Source: a virus. Taken from it: DNA of 22,110 nt. How positions within the stretch are numbered: position 1 is the first letter of the stretch; each line of letters starts with the position of its first letter. The notes under the pieces were generated by a model. The model was given only the letters and a program-made list of their open reading frames with translations, was not told where the DNA came from and did not search any database. Below are positions 15,371 to 22,097 of this stretch, piece by piece. The position numbers and the translations under genes are program-made. The stretch covers positions 1 to 22,110 of IMG/VR virus record IMGVR_UViG_3300038658_000146, one strand, 5' to 3'.

Positions 15371-15863
15371 TTGTGCCCTCTTTATTTTTTTCACTTTTAT
15401 CTCCGTTGGCCTCTGCACGCTGCGCCGCCCTCTCCTTTTCATGATCTTCCATGTAGGCATCTGACGGCAATTCACCCATATCGATCAACAGGGAATCACG
15501 ATTAAGACGGTGCTTCTTTTCTTGTGAGGCGTATTGCCAGAAGTTGTGTTTTATAGCTTGTGTAAAGTATGCGAATGGGTTATCGTATTTCTCCAAGTCG
15601 AAGCTTTTCCACGCGCGAACTACATTAAGAACAGCGGATGATTTCATATCTTCGATATGTCCCGAATAGTCGGAGTATTCAAATCGACTACCATAGCGTT
15701 CAGCTAAAAGCATAATCATCTTGGCAAACTCAGCGGTCATTTGCCCCTGCTCATGACATTTCCTTAACTCCGCCATCATATCCTTGTTGTTCAGGTAGTT
15801 CTTTTTCTTCTTCGGCTTTTTTACTTTTACTTCATTCTTATCGTTCTTATCATTTGCAGCCAT
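15363..15863 (-). CDS. 55: Late-transcription sigma factor gp55
   Basis: 166 residues (T4 gp55 is 185). A Lys-rich start is followed by NYLNNKDM, comparable to T4 YVNNKEL, and a sigma-region-2-like core at 50-127: MLLAERYGSRFEYSDY, then SFDLEKYDNPFAYFTQAIKH and ASQEKKHRLNRDSL. gp55 directs host RNA polymerase to TATAAATA late promoters. The C-terminus (GDKSEKNKEGTNE) is polar and lacks the hydrophobic sliding-clamp-binding end of T4 gp55 (SLDFLYE). AGGAG lies 6 nt before ATG 15863. It is first in the 55-47-46 operon behind a strong host-type promoter with a palindromic spacer, as expected for a gene needed before late transcription. Confidence 0.88.
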   Translation of the reverse strand: MAANDKNDKNEVKVKKPKKKKNYLNNKDMMAELRKCHEQGQMTAEFAKMIMLLAERYGSRFEYSDYSGHIEDMKSSAVLNVVRAWKSFDLEKYDNPFAYFTQAIKHNFWQYASQEKKHRLNRDSLLIDMGELPSDAYMEDHEKERAAQRAEANGDKSEKNKEGTNE

Positions 15864-15914
15864 TAAGTGCTCCTATAGTATTATTATTGTTATTTGTTAT
15901 AAGGATGCTTGCAC

Positions 15915-15944
15915 ATTATATCATACTACAAGTATGATTGGCAA
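15915..15944 (-). promoter_or_regulatory. Sigma70-type extended -10 promoter for gp55-47-46
   Basis: Minus strand: TTGCCA (15944-15939), 18-nt spacer, TATAAT (15920-15915) preceded by an extended TG (TGATATAAT). This is the best host-type promoter in the window. The leader to ATG 15863 is about 45 nt and includes AGGAG. Confidence 0.8.
15920..15938. promoter_or_regulatory. Operator-like palindrome in the gp55 promoter spacer
   Basis: ATCATACT-ACA-AGTATGAT: perfect 8-bp arms around 3 nt. It spans the whole spacer and the first base of the -10 box, so a bound dimer would block polymerase. A degenerate relative sharing TACTTGTA lies at 15963-15970, next to the rightward late promoter. Confidence 0.6.
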
Positions 15945-15976
15945 ATTAGCGAGCTTTCCCAGTACTTGTATGTATT

Positions 15977-15984
15977 GATAAATA
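15977..15984 (+). promoter_or_regulatory. Late promoter box GATAAATA before the tail/head genes
   Basis: GATAAATA, 25 nt before ATG 16010, with AGGTGA 6 nt before the start. It is divergent from the gp55 promoter about 30 nt away. Confidence 0.65.
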
Positions 15985-16009
15985 TAGGAGATACTACAGG
16001 TGAATCTAA

Positions 16010-16744
16010 ATGACACAGGCGTTGAAAAGCAGTTACTATGAGGTCAGGCTTCGACAATTTAGAGATGATGTTGGTAGTACGCCATCAAATAGAGTGTTGG
16101 CCGCTACTAAAGGGGGACGTAACTCATCACAGCTTGATGATGCCGCCGTGCAGTATTTACGTACAGGCGTTTCTGTAGAATCTCAACAGACAATAGCAAA
16201 TGAAAGTGTGCCCGGAGAAACAAACTCGGGTAATTTTCTAAATGAGGTAATATTTAACGTAACGCCAGAAGTATCTGAAAGTCGAACAATCGACTATGAC
16301 AACCAAGGACTTCAAAGCCCAAATGGTATAGTTGTCTATCGAACAACAGGCAACCGGAGTTTTTCCATTACTTCGAGATTTGTTTCTAGAAATTACACCG
16401 AAGCCACTTTGAATTATCTAAGTACTAATTTATTGAGAAGCTGGACGGTGCCTCAATCTTTGGGTAGTCTTTCCGGCAGGCCCCCAATCTTGCGGCTGAA
16501 TGGGTACGGGAATCAGTTTTACAATATACCTACTGTTATAAGTAGTCTTAGTTTTAGTTTTCCTGAAGATGTTGACTACATTGAAACCGACGTTGCAATG
16601 GTACCCATTATACAATCGGTTACTCTTGAATTAATTGAATCACACACTAGCCTCAATATTATTCAATATAGTGGAGTATCTGATCCACCAGTGGATGAAT
16701 TCAACTTGGGACTATTTAGAGCAGGACGCCTACCGGGATATTAA
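16010..16744 (+). CDS. Putative baseplate tail-tube protein (gp48/gp54-like)
   Basis: 244 residues, mostly beta-strand pattern. Residues about 110-160 read YRTTGNRSFSITSRFVSRN then LRSWTVPQ; 160-185 contain PPILRLNGYGNQFYNIPTVI; 185-215 contain SFSFPEDVDYIET and PIIQSVTLELIESHT. This order (framework strand, RSW, LRL-GYG, FPEDVDYI, C-terminal V-L-L-E strand) is what I recall from proteins that cap or start the tail tube on the baseplate in T4-like phages. T4 gp48 (364) and gp54 (320) are longer, so this may be a reduced relative or one of several tube-fold proteins. It is first in a late unit, with the next gene 1 nt after its stop. Confidence 0.5.
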   Translation: MTQALKSSYYEVRLRQFRDDVGSTPSNRVLAATKGGRNSSQLDDAAVQYLRTGVSVESQQTIANESVPGETNSGNFLNEVIFNVTPEVSESRTIDYDNQGLQSPNGIVVYRTTGNRSFSITSRFVSRNYTEATLNYLSTNLLRSWTVPQSLGSLSGRPPILRLNGYGNQFYNIPTVISSLSFSFPEDVDYIETDVAMVPIIQSVTLELIESHTSLNIIQYSGVSDPPVDEFNLGLFRAGRLPGY

Positions 16745-16745
16745 C

Positions 16746-17099
16746 ATGGCATTTAAAGAATATTTGGATAAAAGCTCACTTCAAAAAGAAAGGAGCAGAA
16801 TTTTGCAAGGTGGCACGGCGGAATCTACCGAATCCCGTATAGGTTGGTGGGAGCGGGAAGTATTTTCTGAGGATAGCTCGGATACACCATTCACTCTCAC
16901 TACAACATACAGTGGTAAGCCTGATTTGGTTTCTTATGACTTTTACGGTAGAAATGATCTAGGGTGGGTTATTCTTCAATACAATAACATAATCGATGTC
17001 AATACTGAGTTCACTACAGGTTCGAATATATCGTTGCCTTCAAAAAGTCGAGTATTCTTAGAATTTCTTTCAAAACCTAAAGCTAGACGGTTCAGGTAA
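16746..17099 (+). CDS. Putative baseplate wedge protein, gp53-like
   Basis: 117 residues. The segment KPDLVSYDFYGRNDLGWVIL followed by QYNNIID and, further on, NISLPSK is the short LysM-like module of T4 gp53 and P2 gpX-type baseplate proteins (a D-x-I/V-S-x-x-x-Y-G...WVI...N pattern, then a 'low, P' strand). T4 gp53 is 196 residues; here the extra parts are missing. gp53 clamps adjacent wedges together through gp25/gp6. The start ATG 16746 is one base after the preceding stop, with only a weak GGGA upstream, so translation probably depends on the upstream gene. Confidence 0.6.
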   Translation: MAFKEYLDKSSLQKERSRILQGGTAESTESRIGWWEREVFSEDSSDTPFTLTTTYSGKPDLVSYDFYGRNDLGWVILQYNNIIDVNTEFTTGSNISLPSKSRVFLEFLSKPKARRFR

Positions 17100-17105
17100 T
17101 AACAC

Positions 17106-18962
17106 ATGTCGGTACCTTCAAATATACTTGATTCTTCTGGATCATCCACTCACACCCATGTTCTTGTTGCGTTCCGTAACTCACAGGAAGCGGCAACGTT
17201 TAATTTTGCCAAATTCGATCCTACGAGTATAGGTCTCGGGCAGAGTATACCAAATGCTGGTAATAACGTTGTTGTTGTGAACGAATTTGTTGATACCCGT
17301 TTTTCAATATCGGAGGCTATGTGGGATTTCGATTTCATCCCAAACACAGGAGTTTCCACTACGGCAAGTACGGGTAAGATTGTTGTTGCCGACAGGGTTG
17401 TGGGGTACGGTTTTTTGAACCATCTGCGGAATGATGTTCTCAACAAAATCACTGACGAACCATGGTCTTTATCTCATCTAACATTTGTTCTTACAACATT
17501 TTTCTTTAAAGACACTGATGATGGGACTGAGCCTGTAGAGGTTGTAGTACGGACAAACCCTTTCTTTTTCTATCTGGATACTATTGAATCTGTTCCTTCC
17601 AATGGTGGAGTGACACCTACTCATCACATACTGAACGCTATTTCGGTGTCCAACACCTTGGGCCAGCTTAAATCGTTTTCTTCTTTATATCAAATGAATA
17701 TTACACATAAGGATGGTAATCTACATAACGAGATACCGTCTGGCACTGGCAGTGGTGGAATATTATCGCGGAAAGAAGAAAACCGCAAATTTATAGACGC
17801 TCGGAAACAACGCTTGGACAAATCCAAGCCCATGCGAACCTTGAAGGATATATTCGAAGCGTTTCAAACGGACTTGAATAATCAAAAGTTTGTACATCAG
17901 GCACAATTGCAACAATGGGTTCGAGAATTACGTAGTGAGGGAAACACTGATAAAATTGCCGTGGCCCCACAGCAAAACAAACCCCCCACACCAAAGGAAT
18001 TGCCAATAGATTTCGAGATAGACTTGGATTCTAGCTATGACGGGTACGCTGTAGATAATCGCAACATGCCATTTGAACAGCCAGATATTCGCCAAGAACT
18101 TGTGGGAATACGTTCCTTTCCGGTTAAACCGGGCGCTACTATAGTTGAGATGATAGAACGGATTATGATGTTGTCCACGCGGGTTGGCGATGATGCTGCG
18201 TTAGTTCCTCGTAAAGCATATAAGATATGCATTTCTGCTATATTAACTAGCAGTAATCGATACCGAATAGTTATCAAAATTAGAAGGTACACCTTACCTT
18301 CCAATTCATCCGACCTAGATACTGGGCCGGGTGCTGGTGACCCTATACACTTTTATATTAATGATCCAGAGGAACGTGATACGGACATAATTTCATTTAA
18401 ATCAATACTATCGTATGAAGTTGGTGATAGCATGCTTGAAAGTCCAAACGCTGAAAATTCACAGGCCAAGATAATATATGCTGATCGCGAACAGCCTATG
18501 GCTGAGCGTCGCCCGGATTTATCCTTCTTCACTACACTTTACAGTGGTATCCGACCAATGATTGAACCGTACAGCATCAATGGTCTAGAGAATGCAAAAA
18601 GTGCAGGTAACATAAAGAACATGGTGGACCCTTACACTTATATCCAGACCAGCGAGTACGAGCTTGTGATTAGAGGCAACCCCACCATACTTTCAGATTT
18701 TAACCGAAATCCAGTGGATATAGTTAACGGTGATGCGGGTAATGTATTCAACTACCCGCGTCCTGAGTTTGAACCAGCGTATGTTCGTCTAACCATTTTT
18801 CAGAAGTCTCAAGCACTAAATGACGAATCCAATATTCCTGAAAAATTCTATTATGATGGTTTTTACCATCTGGTACGTGTTGTGAATATGTTTGGTGTAA
18901 TCAAAGGTCAGCGATCTTTTTACCAGAAATTGTATCTGCGTCGAACGGACGATCTTGTATAA
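17106..18962 (+). CDS. Large baseplate/tail hub structural protein (gp27-like position, not firmly recognised)
   Basis: 618 residues. Two beta-rich halves are linked by a charged helical region at about 220-310 (KEENRKFIDARKQRLDKSK and PQQNKPPTPKELP). The N-terminal half carries VVVRTNPFFFYLDTIESV. The C-terminal half contains RPDLSFFTTLYSGIRPM and ends YDGFYHLVRVVNMFGVIKGQ followed by a QKLYLRR strand, a pattern of tail hub proteins such as gp27/gpD in which the last domain returns to the tube ring. T4 gp27 is 391 residues, so it would be much larger. I do not recognise it confidently. AGG lies about 9 nt before ATG 17106, and it follows the gp53-like gene in the same late unit. Confidence 0.45.
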   Translation: MSVPSNILDSSGSSTHTHVLVAFRNSQEAATFNFAKFDPTSIGLGQSIPNAGNNVVVVNEFVDTRFSISEAMWDFDFIPNTGVSTTASTGKIVVADRVVGYGFLNHLRNDVLNKITDEPWSLSHLTFVLTTFFFKDTDDGTEPVEVVVRTNPFFFYLDTIESVPSNGGVTPTHHILNAISVSNTLGQLKSFSSLYQMNITHKDGNLHNEIPSGTGSGGILSRKEENRKFIDARKQRLDKSKPMRTLKDIFEAFQTDLNNQKFVHQAQLQQWVRELRSEGNTDKIAVAPQQNKPPTPKELPIDFEIDLDSSYDGYAVDNRNMPFEQPDIRQELVGIRSFPVKPGATIVEMIERIMMLSTRVGDDAALVPRKAYKICISAILTSSNRYRIVIKIRRYTLPSNSSDLDTGPGAGDPIHFYINDPEERDTDIISFKSILSYEVGDSMLESPNAENSQAKIIYADREQPMAERRPDLSFFTTLYSGIRPMIEPYSINGLENAKSAGNIKNMVDPYTYIQTSEYELVIRGNPTILSDFNRNPVDIVNGDAGNVFNYPRPEFEPAYVRLTIFQKSQALNDESNIPEKFYYDGFYHLVRVVNMFGVIKGQRSFYQKLYLRRTDDLV

Positions 18963-18984
18963 GAGATCATATGTAGTTCGTTGA

Positions 18985-18992
18985 CATAAATA
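18985..18992 (+). promoter_or_regulatory. Late promoter box CATAAATA before portal
   Basis: CATAAATA, 22 nt before the portal GTG start, leaves room for initiation near 18998 and the AGGA ribosome site. Confidence 0.6.
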
Positions 18993-19014
18993 TACCAAAG
19001 AATAGGATTATACC

Positions 19015-20721
19015 GTGGCATCAAATAGCATTAACACATACTTTAAGGTTGTATCGCCGCAGGCTCCCAACGTATCAGTCAACGATAGTCAGGATAACTC
19101 TGGTAGCCGGGGTCTGTACGGCAATCACACTTGGTATCAACGCATCATTCAAGGTTCTACCACACGACTGGTACGATACCGTGAGTACGATGTAATGGAT
19201 AACGATATTGATGTTGCGCGTGCGCTTGATATTATGGCAGAGGAAATGACGGGCAACAACCCCAAGTCTCGTATGCCTTTGGAGCTTATGATTGAGGCGG
19301 GCTCTGAAGAAAACGCCCCATCACATGTGTTTACCACATTACGTACAGCGATGAAGACGTGGTGTAAAATTCACAATTGGCAAGGGGGACGCCTTTTCAG
19401 TCTGGCACGAAACCTGATAAAATATGGTGATTGTTTTTTTGAGAGGTCAGATAAATTAAACAAGCCGTTTAAGTATGTTCATCCAAAGCACGTAGTGGGC
19501 GCTATCGTCACCGAGGACGATATTACCGATATCCGTGGGTGGCACATACAACAGGACTACCTGAAGCCTAATCAGCATTGGCAGTCAGGCTCTGGTTTTT
19601 CGGCACACGGTGATATTGGTGATCAAAACGTCAAGGTTATGGACCGAGACCAGATTATTAGATTCAGTATATCGGATGATATGTCCGAAGAGGCACCATT
19701 TGGAACGTCTGTTCTAAGGCCAGCATATAAAGTATTCAAACAGAAAGAACTTCTTGAAGACTCCATTCTAATCTATCGTATTTCTAGAGCACCCGAAAAG
19801 AGGGTGTTCTACATTGACGTGGGCAATCGTCCTGACCATTTGGTTCCGGGAGTACTTGAGAAGTTTAGAAACCAAATCAAGCAGAAGAAGATTCCTGCCA
19901 AATACGGTGGAAAGTGGCAGTCTGAATCAGTATACAACCCACAAAGCATGAACGAAGATTTCTATTTCGCAGTCCGACCCAACGGTAATAGCTCACGCGT
20001 GGAGACTTTGCCGGGTGGTCAAGGTCTTGGTGAGCTTACAGAGTTAGACTACTTCTACCGTAAGATGTGGAGAGCTTTGAGAATCCCCGGTTCTTATATG
20101 GGTACGACCACACAGGATGGTGAGCAGATCGATAATAGTTCCCGTGTAGGTTTGGCTTACATCCAAGAAATCAAATTCATGTTGTACATTCAGCGTCTAC
20201 AGCGATATGTTGAGGAAGTTCTTGACAGAGAGTTTAAGCGTTGGATTCATGATTCGGGATTTAAGATTGATCCAACCATTTATCGTTTGGTTCTCCCAGA
20301 ACCATCTGACTACTTCAAGTCGAGGCAGCAAGCTATTGATGCCGATATGCTTAACAACTTCAGCAGTGTTGACGGTGTTGAGTACTTCTCGAAGAGATTC
20401 ATCCTTGAGCGTTACGCCGGTCTATCCAAAGATGAAATTCGCCTCAACGAAGACATGCTTCGTAAGGAGAAGGGAATTGATGGTACAGGTGACGACCGCG
20501 ATTTGGCACTATTGTACCGGCCAGAAGATGCTGAGGCTGGCGGATTCGATGGTGGACTTGGCGGCGGTAGCGGCGGCGGCAGCGGCGGCGGCAGCGGCGG
20601 TTTAGGTGGGGAAGCTCCCGAGGGGGGCGAGGAAGATCCAGAAACCGACACCGGGGAAGAGGGTGAAGAACAAGATAAAGATCAACCACTGGATCAGGGT
20701 GGTGAAGAGCCAGCCCCCTAA
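19015..20721 (+). CDS. 20: Portal vertex protein gp20 with glycine-rich C-terminal tail
   Basis: 568 residues beginning at GTG 19015, with AGGA 7 nt upstream and no good ATG nearby. T4 gp20 is 524. Hallmarks: YREYDVMDNDIDVARALDIM (60-79), RNLIKYGDCFFER, DQIIRFSISDDMSEEAPFG, ISRAPEKRVFYIDVGN, SMNEDFYFAVRPNG, VETLPGGQGLGELTELDYFY, then RALRIPGSYM. The dodecameric portal sits at the head vertex, nucleates the prohead and is the DNA channel. The ordered part ends near residue 510; the rest is glycine repeats (GGGS)n and an acidic tail, not part of T4 gp20. A late box precedes it. Confidence 0.95.
   Translation: MASNSINTYFKVVSPQAPNVSVNDSQDNSGSRGLYGNHTWYQRIIQGSTTRLVRYREYDVMDNDIDVARALDIMAEEMTGNNPKSRMPLELMIEAGSEENAPSHVFTTLRTAMKTWCKIHNWQGGRLFSLARNLIKYGDCFFERSDKLNKPFKYVHPKHVVGAIVTEDDITDIRGWHIQQDYLKPNQHWQSGSGFSAHGDIGDQNVKVMDRDQIIRFSISDDMSEEAPFGTSVLRPAYKVFKQKELLEDSILIYRISRAPEKRVFYIDVGNRPDHLVPGVLEKFRNQIKQKKIPAKYGGKWQSESVYNPQSMNEDFYFAVRPNGNSSRVETLPGGQGLGELTELDYFYRKMWRALRIPGSYMGTTTQDGEQIDNSSRVGLAYIQEIKFMLYIQRLQRYVEEVLDREFKRWIHDSGFKIDPTIYRLVLPEPSDYFKSRQQAIDADMLNNFSSVDGVEYFSKRFILERYAGLSKDEIRLNEDMLRKEKGIDGTGDDRDLALLYRPEDAEAGGFDGGLGGGSGGGSGGGSGGLGGEAPEGGEEDPETDTGEEGEEQDKDQPLDQGGEEPAP
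20560..20601 (+). repeat. 12-nt tandem repeat coding (GGGS)n in portal tail
   Basis: Three copies of GGCGGCGGYAGC (20560-20595) plus a partial one, in frame, encode GGGS repeats from about residue 516. The stretch is far more GC-rich than the rest of the gene, as expected of recent slippage growth. Confidence 0.85.
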
Positions 20722-20756
20722 CGAGGCTTAATTTTGACACTATTTAACTCCGAACC

Positions 20757-20764
20757 CATAAATA
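20757..20764 (+). promoter_or_regulatory. Late promoter box CATAAATA before the post-portal genes
   Basis: CATAAATA, 31 nt before ATG 20796, in the only non-coding gap between portal and the following genes. Confidence 0.6.
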
Positions 20765-20795
20765 ATCATAACTACATGATTTTATGAGGTTGAAA

Positions 20796-21236
20796 ATGAA
20801 AAAATCATTTTTGAACGAAATTATTTCCGAGAATTCTGACAGAAAGGTTAGCGAAGGTTTTTCTAATTTTCTTCAGGGTTCTCAAAAGGCAAAATCACTA
20901 CACGAGACTCTCAGCGAAGAGTCTCTAGGAAAAGAACTTGCCCTCTTTATTGAGGGTAATAATACTGTTAACGAACAGGTTCCTGCCGTTAAGCGTACAC
21001 TAGTAAAGCATTATAAAAAGGCTGAGTATAACACTGAGCTTGCTGAACGTGCTTGGATGCGTGTGGTTTCTGAAGCAGCTAAGCAATACGCTACAGAGCA
21101 CGGTCGCGATCCACGTCTATGGGAAACAATGTTCCCCATAGACGTGCGTCAATCTATTGTTGAGGAATTTGAACGTAACTTCTACACGGACCTCGAACGA
21201 GGTAAAGTTAATATGGAGGAACTCTTTAATGAGTGA
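20796..21236 (+). CDS. Unrecognised head-region protein; gene dense in RNA hairpins
   Basis: 146 residues, mostly predicted helical and charged (KKSFLNEIISENSDRKVSEG at the start; WMRVVSEAAKQYATEHGRD and DVRQSIVEEFERNFYTDLER towards the end). I do not recognise a family. Position directly after portal is where T4-like phages place prohead core proteins (67, 68), so a core/scaffold part is a reasonable guess, no more. I choose ATG 20796 over ATG 20784, because GAGG lies 6 nt before the former and would overlap the latter. The end overlaps the next gene by 8 nt. The coding DNA holds hairpins at 20904-20925, 20938-20959, 20965-20978, 21112-21146 and 21190-21203. Confidence 0.8.
   Translation: MKKSFLNEIISENSDRKVSEGFSNFLQGSQKAKSLHETLSEESLGKELALFIEGNNTVNEQVPAVKRTLVKHYKKAEYNTELAERAWMRVVSEAAKQYATEHGRDPRLWETMFPIDVRQSIVEEFERNFYTDLERGKVNMEELFNE
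20904..20925 (+). repeat. 8-bp perfect hairpin inside coding sequence
   Basis: GAGACTCT-CAGCGA-AGAGTCTC: perfect 8-bp arms with a 6-nt loop. It is inside the 20796-21236 gene. Confidence 0.7.
21112..21146 (+). repeat. Long 35-nt hairpin inside coding sequence
   Basis: CACGTCTATGGG (21112-21123) and CCCATAGACGTG (21135-21146) are perfect 12-bp inverted repeats. Inside, one A-C mismatch is followed by AAC/GTT pairing around a 3-nt loop, so the stem reaches 15 bp. It encodes part of PRLWETMFPIDVR. No T run follows, so it is not an intrinsic terminator. Confidence 0.85.
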
Positions 21237-21711
21237 AATGAAAGGTAAAATCCGTGACATGGTTATGGCACTATCACGAGACGACCACGAAGAGGCGGAC
21301 GCTCTTAAGAAAGAAGTCATGGGTTATAAGTCCAAGGCAATTGTAAGTGAAATGCTTGATCCTGAAGATGAAGTAGATGAAAGCATGATGACCGCTGGCA
21401 AGCAACAAGCACGAGCGGCTCGTCGTCACCACAAAGCTGGTGCTAAAGATATGAAAGCTAAGCAAAAGGCCGGTAAGGTCAAAGGCAAGGCTCCTGTTGA
21501 AGAAATAAACGACACTGGCTCCGACAGCCCAGTTGTGAAAGGTTCTCATGACGCAAGTCTGGACGACGTAACTGCTAAGAAGGGCTCTGTGAGTAAGTCT
21601 GGAAAGATCGATCATAAAGATTACAAAGGTGAAAAACCAAACTTATACAAGAAAAAAGATGCGGTTGACGGTAAACCAGTAACTGAAAACAAAAAATCCG
21701 ACGGTAAGTAA
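21229..21711 (+). CDS. Basic head-region protein, possibly prohead core gp67-like
   Basis: 160 residues. The first 45 (GKIRDMVMALSRDDHEEADA, then LKKEVMGYKSKAIVSEML) follow the pattern of the T4 gp67 N-terminus (short helix, D-x-x-x-A, M-x-x-x, E), then DPEDEVDESMM. The remainder is very Lys/Ala/Gly-rich and likely disordered (KQQARAARRHHKAGAKDMKA and similar), whereas T4 gp67 has an acidic tail and is only 80 residues. So it may be a core protein of altered charge, or a DNA-associated head protein. ATG 21229 has GGAGGA 8 nt upstream and overlaps the preceding stop by 8 nt. The reading frame is open further upstream but only as overlap. Confidence 0.6.
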   Translation: MSEMKGKIRDMVMALSRDDHEEADALKKEVMGYKSKAIVSEMLDPEDEVDESMMTAGKQQARAARRHHKAGAKDMKAKQKAGKVKGKAPVEEINDTGSDSPVVKGSHDASLDDVTAKKGSVSKSGKIDHKDYKGEKPNLYKKKDAVDGKPVTENKKSDGK

Positions 21712-21713
21712 TA

Positions 21714-22097
21714 GTGAAACTCAACGAACTTGTCAATGTAACATCAAAGGGTAATAAAACCAACCTTTCAGGAGGCGATTTACCCAATACCTATACAGAT
21801 GATGCTTCCAAAGCTTCTAAGAAGCCGCGTGAGAAGAAGAAAGACGTATATGGGACTGGTGTTGGACTAGGTATTAATTCACAGGGCAACAACGATTCGT
21901 CAGCCGGTGATATGTCTAGTGGTGGCGATTCGGGTGGTACATCAGCGGGCGGAACCTCTGGCGGAAGCGCCGGGGGTTCTGCTGGCGGAAGCGCCGGGGG
22001 TTCTGCTGGCGGCTCTGGTGGTACTGGCGGCTCCGGCGGCGGTGGCGGTGGCGGTGGCGGTGGTGCTGGTGGCGGCGGTAGCGGAGGTGGAGCATGA
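21714..22097 (+). CDS. Glycine-rich low-complexity protein
   Basis: 127 residues from GTG 21714, 2 nt after the preceding stop; the ribosome site is poor, so coupling is likely. Residues 1-50 are ordinary (MKLNELVNVTSKGNKTNLSG, KKPREKKKDVYGTGVG); residues about 70-127 are nearly all Gly, Ser and Ala, including a run of ten glycines. No family recognised. The Gly/Ser tail resembles the portal C-terminus, hinting at a shared use of flexible linkers in the head. The stop TGA overlaps the next ATG (ATGA), and the Gly codons near the end double as a strong Shine-Dalgarno (GGAGGTG) for that next gene. Confidence 0.7.
   Translation: MKLNELVNVTSKGNKTNLSGGDLPNTYTDDASKASKKPREKKKDVYGTGVGLGINSQGNNDSSAGDMSSGGDSGGTSAGGTSGGSAGGSAGGSAGGSAGGSGGTGGSGGGGGGGGGGAGGGGSGGGA
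21961..22008 (+). repeat. 24-nt perfect tandem duplication
   Basis: Two identical 24-nt units (21961-21984 and 21985-22008; each begins GCGGAAGCGCC and ends GGTTCTGCTG) encode repeated GSAGGSAG. Flanking DNA continues with degenerate Gly codons. Confidence 0.9.

Noticed and set aside
15371-15475. 35-residue N-terminal extension of gp47
   Set aside because: It overlaps gp55 coding sequence, reads as basic shadow sequence, and the Mre11 core begins right after ATG 15370, which has its own ribosome site.
18119-18131. CCGGTTAAACCGG palindrome in the hub-like gene
   Set aside because: Short, inside coding sequence with no promoter nearby; consistent with chance.
20412-20740. Proline/arginine-rich minus-strand frames opposite the portal tail
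   Set aside because: They are the reverse reading of the (GGGS)n repeat; no start signals.
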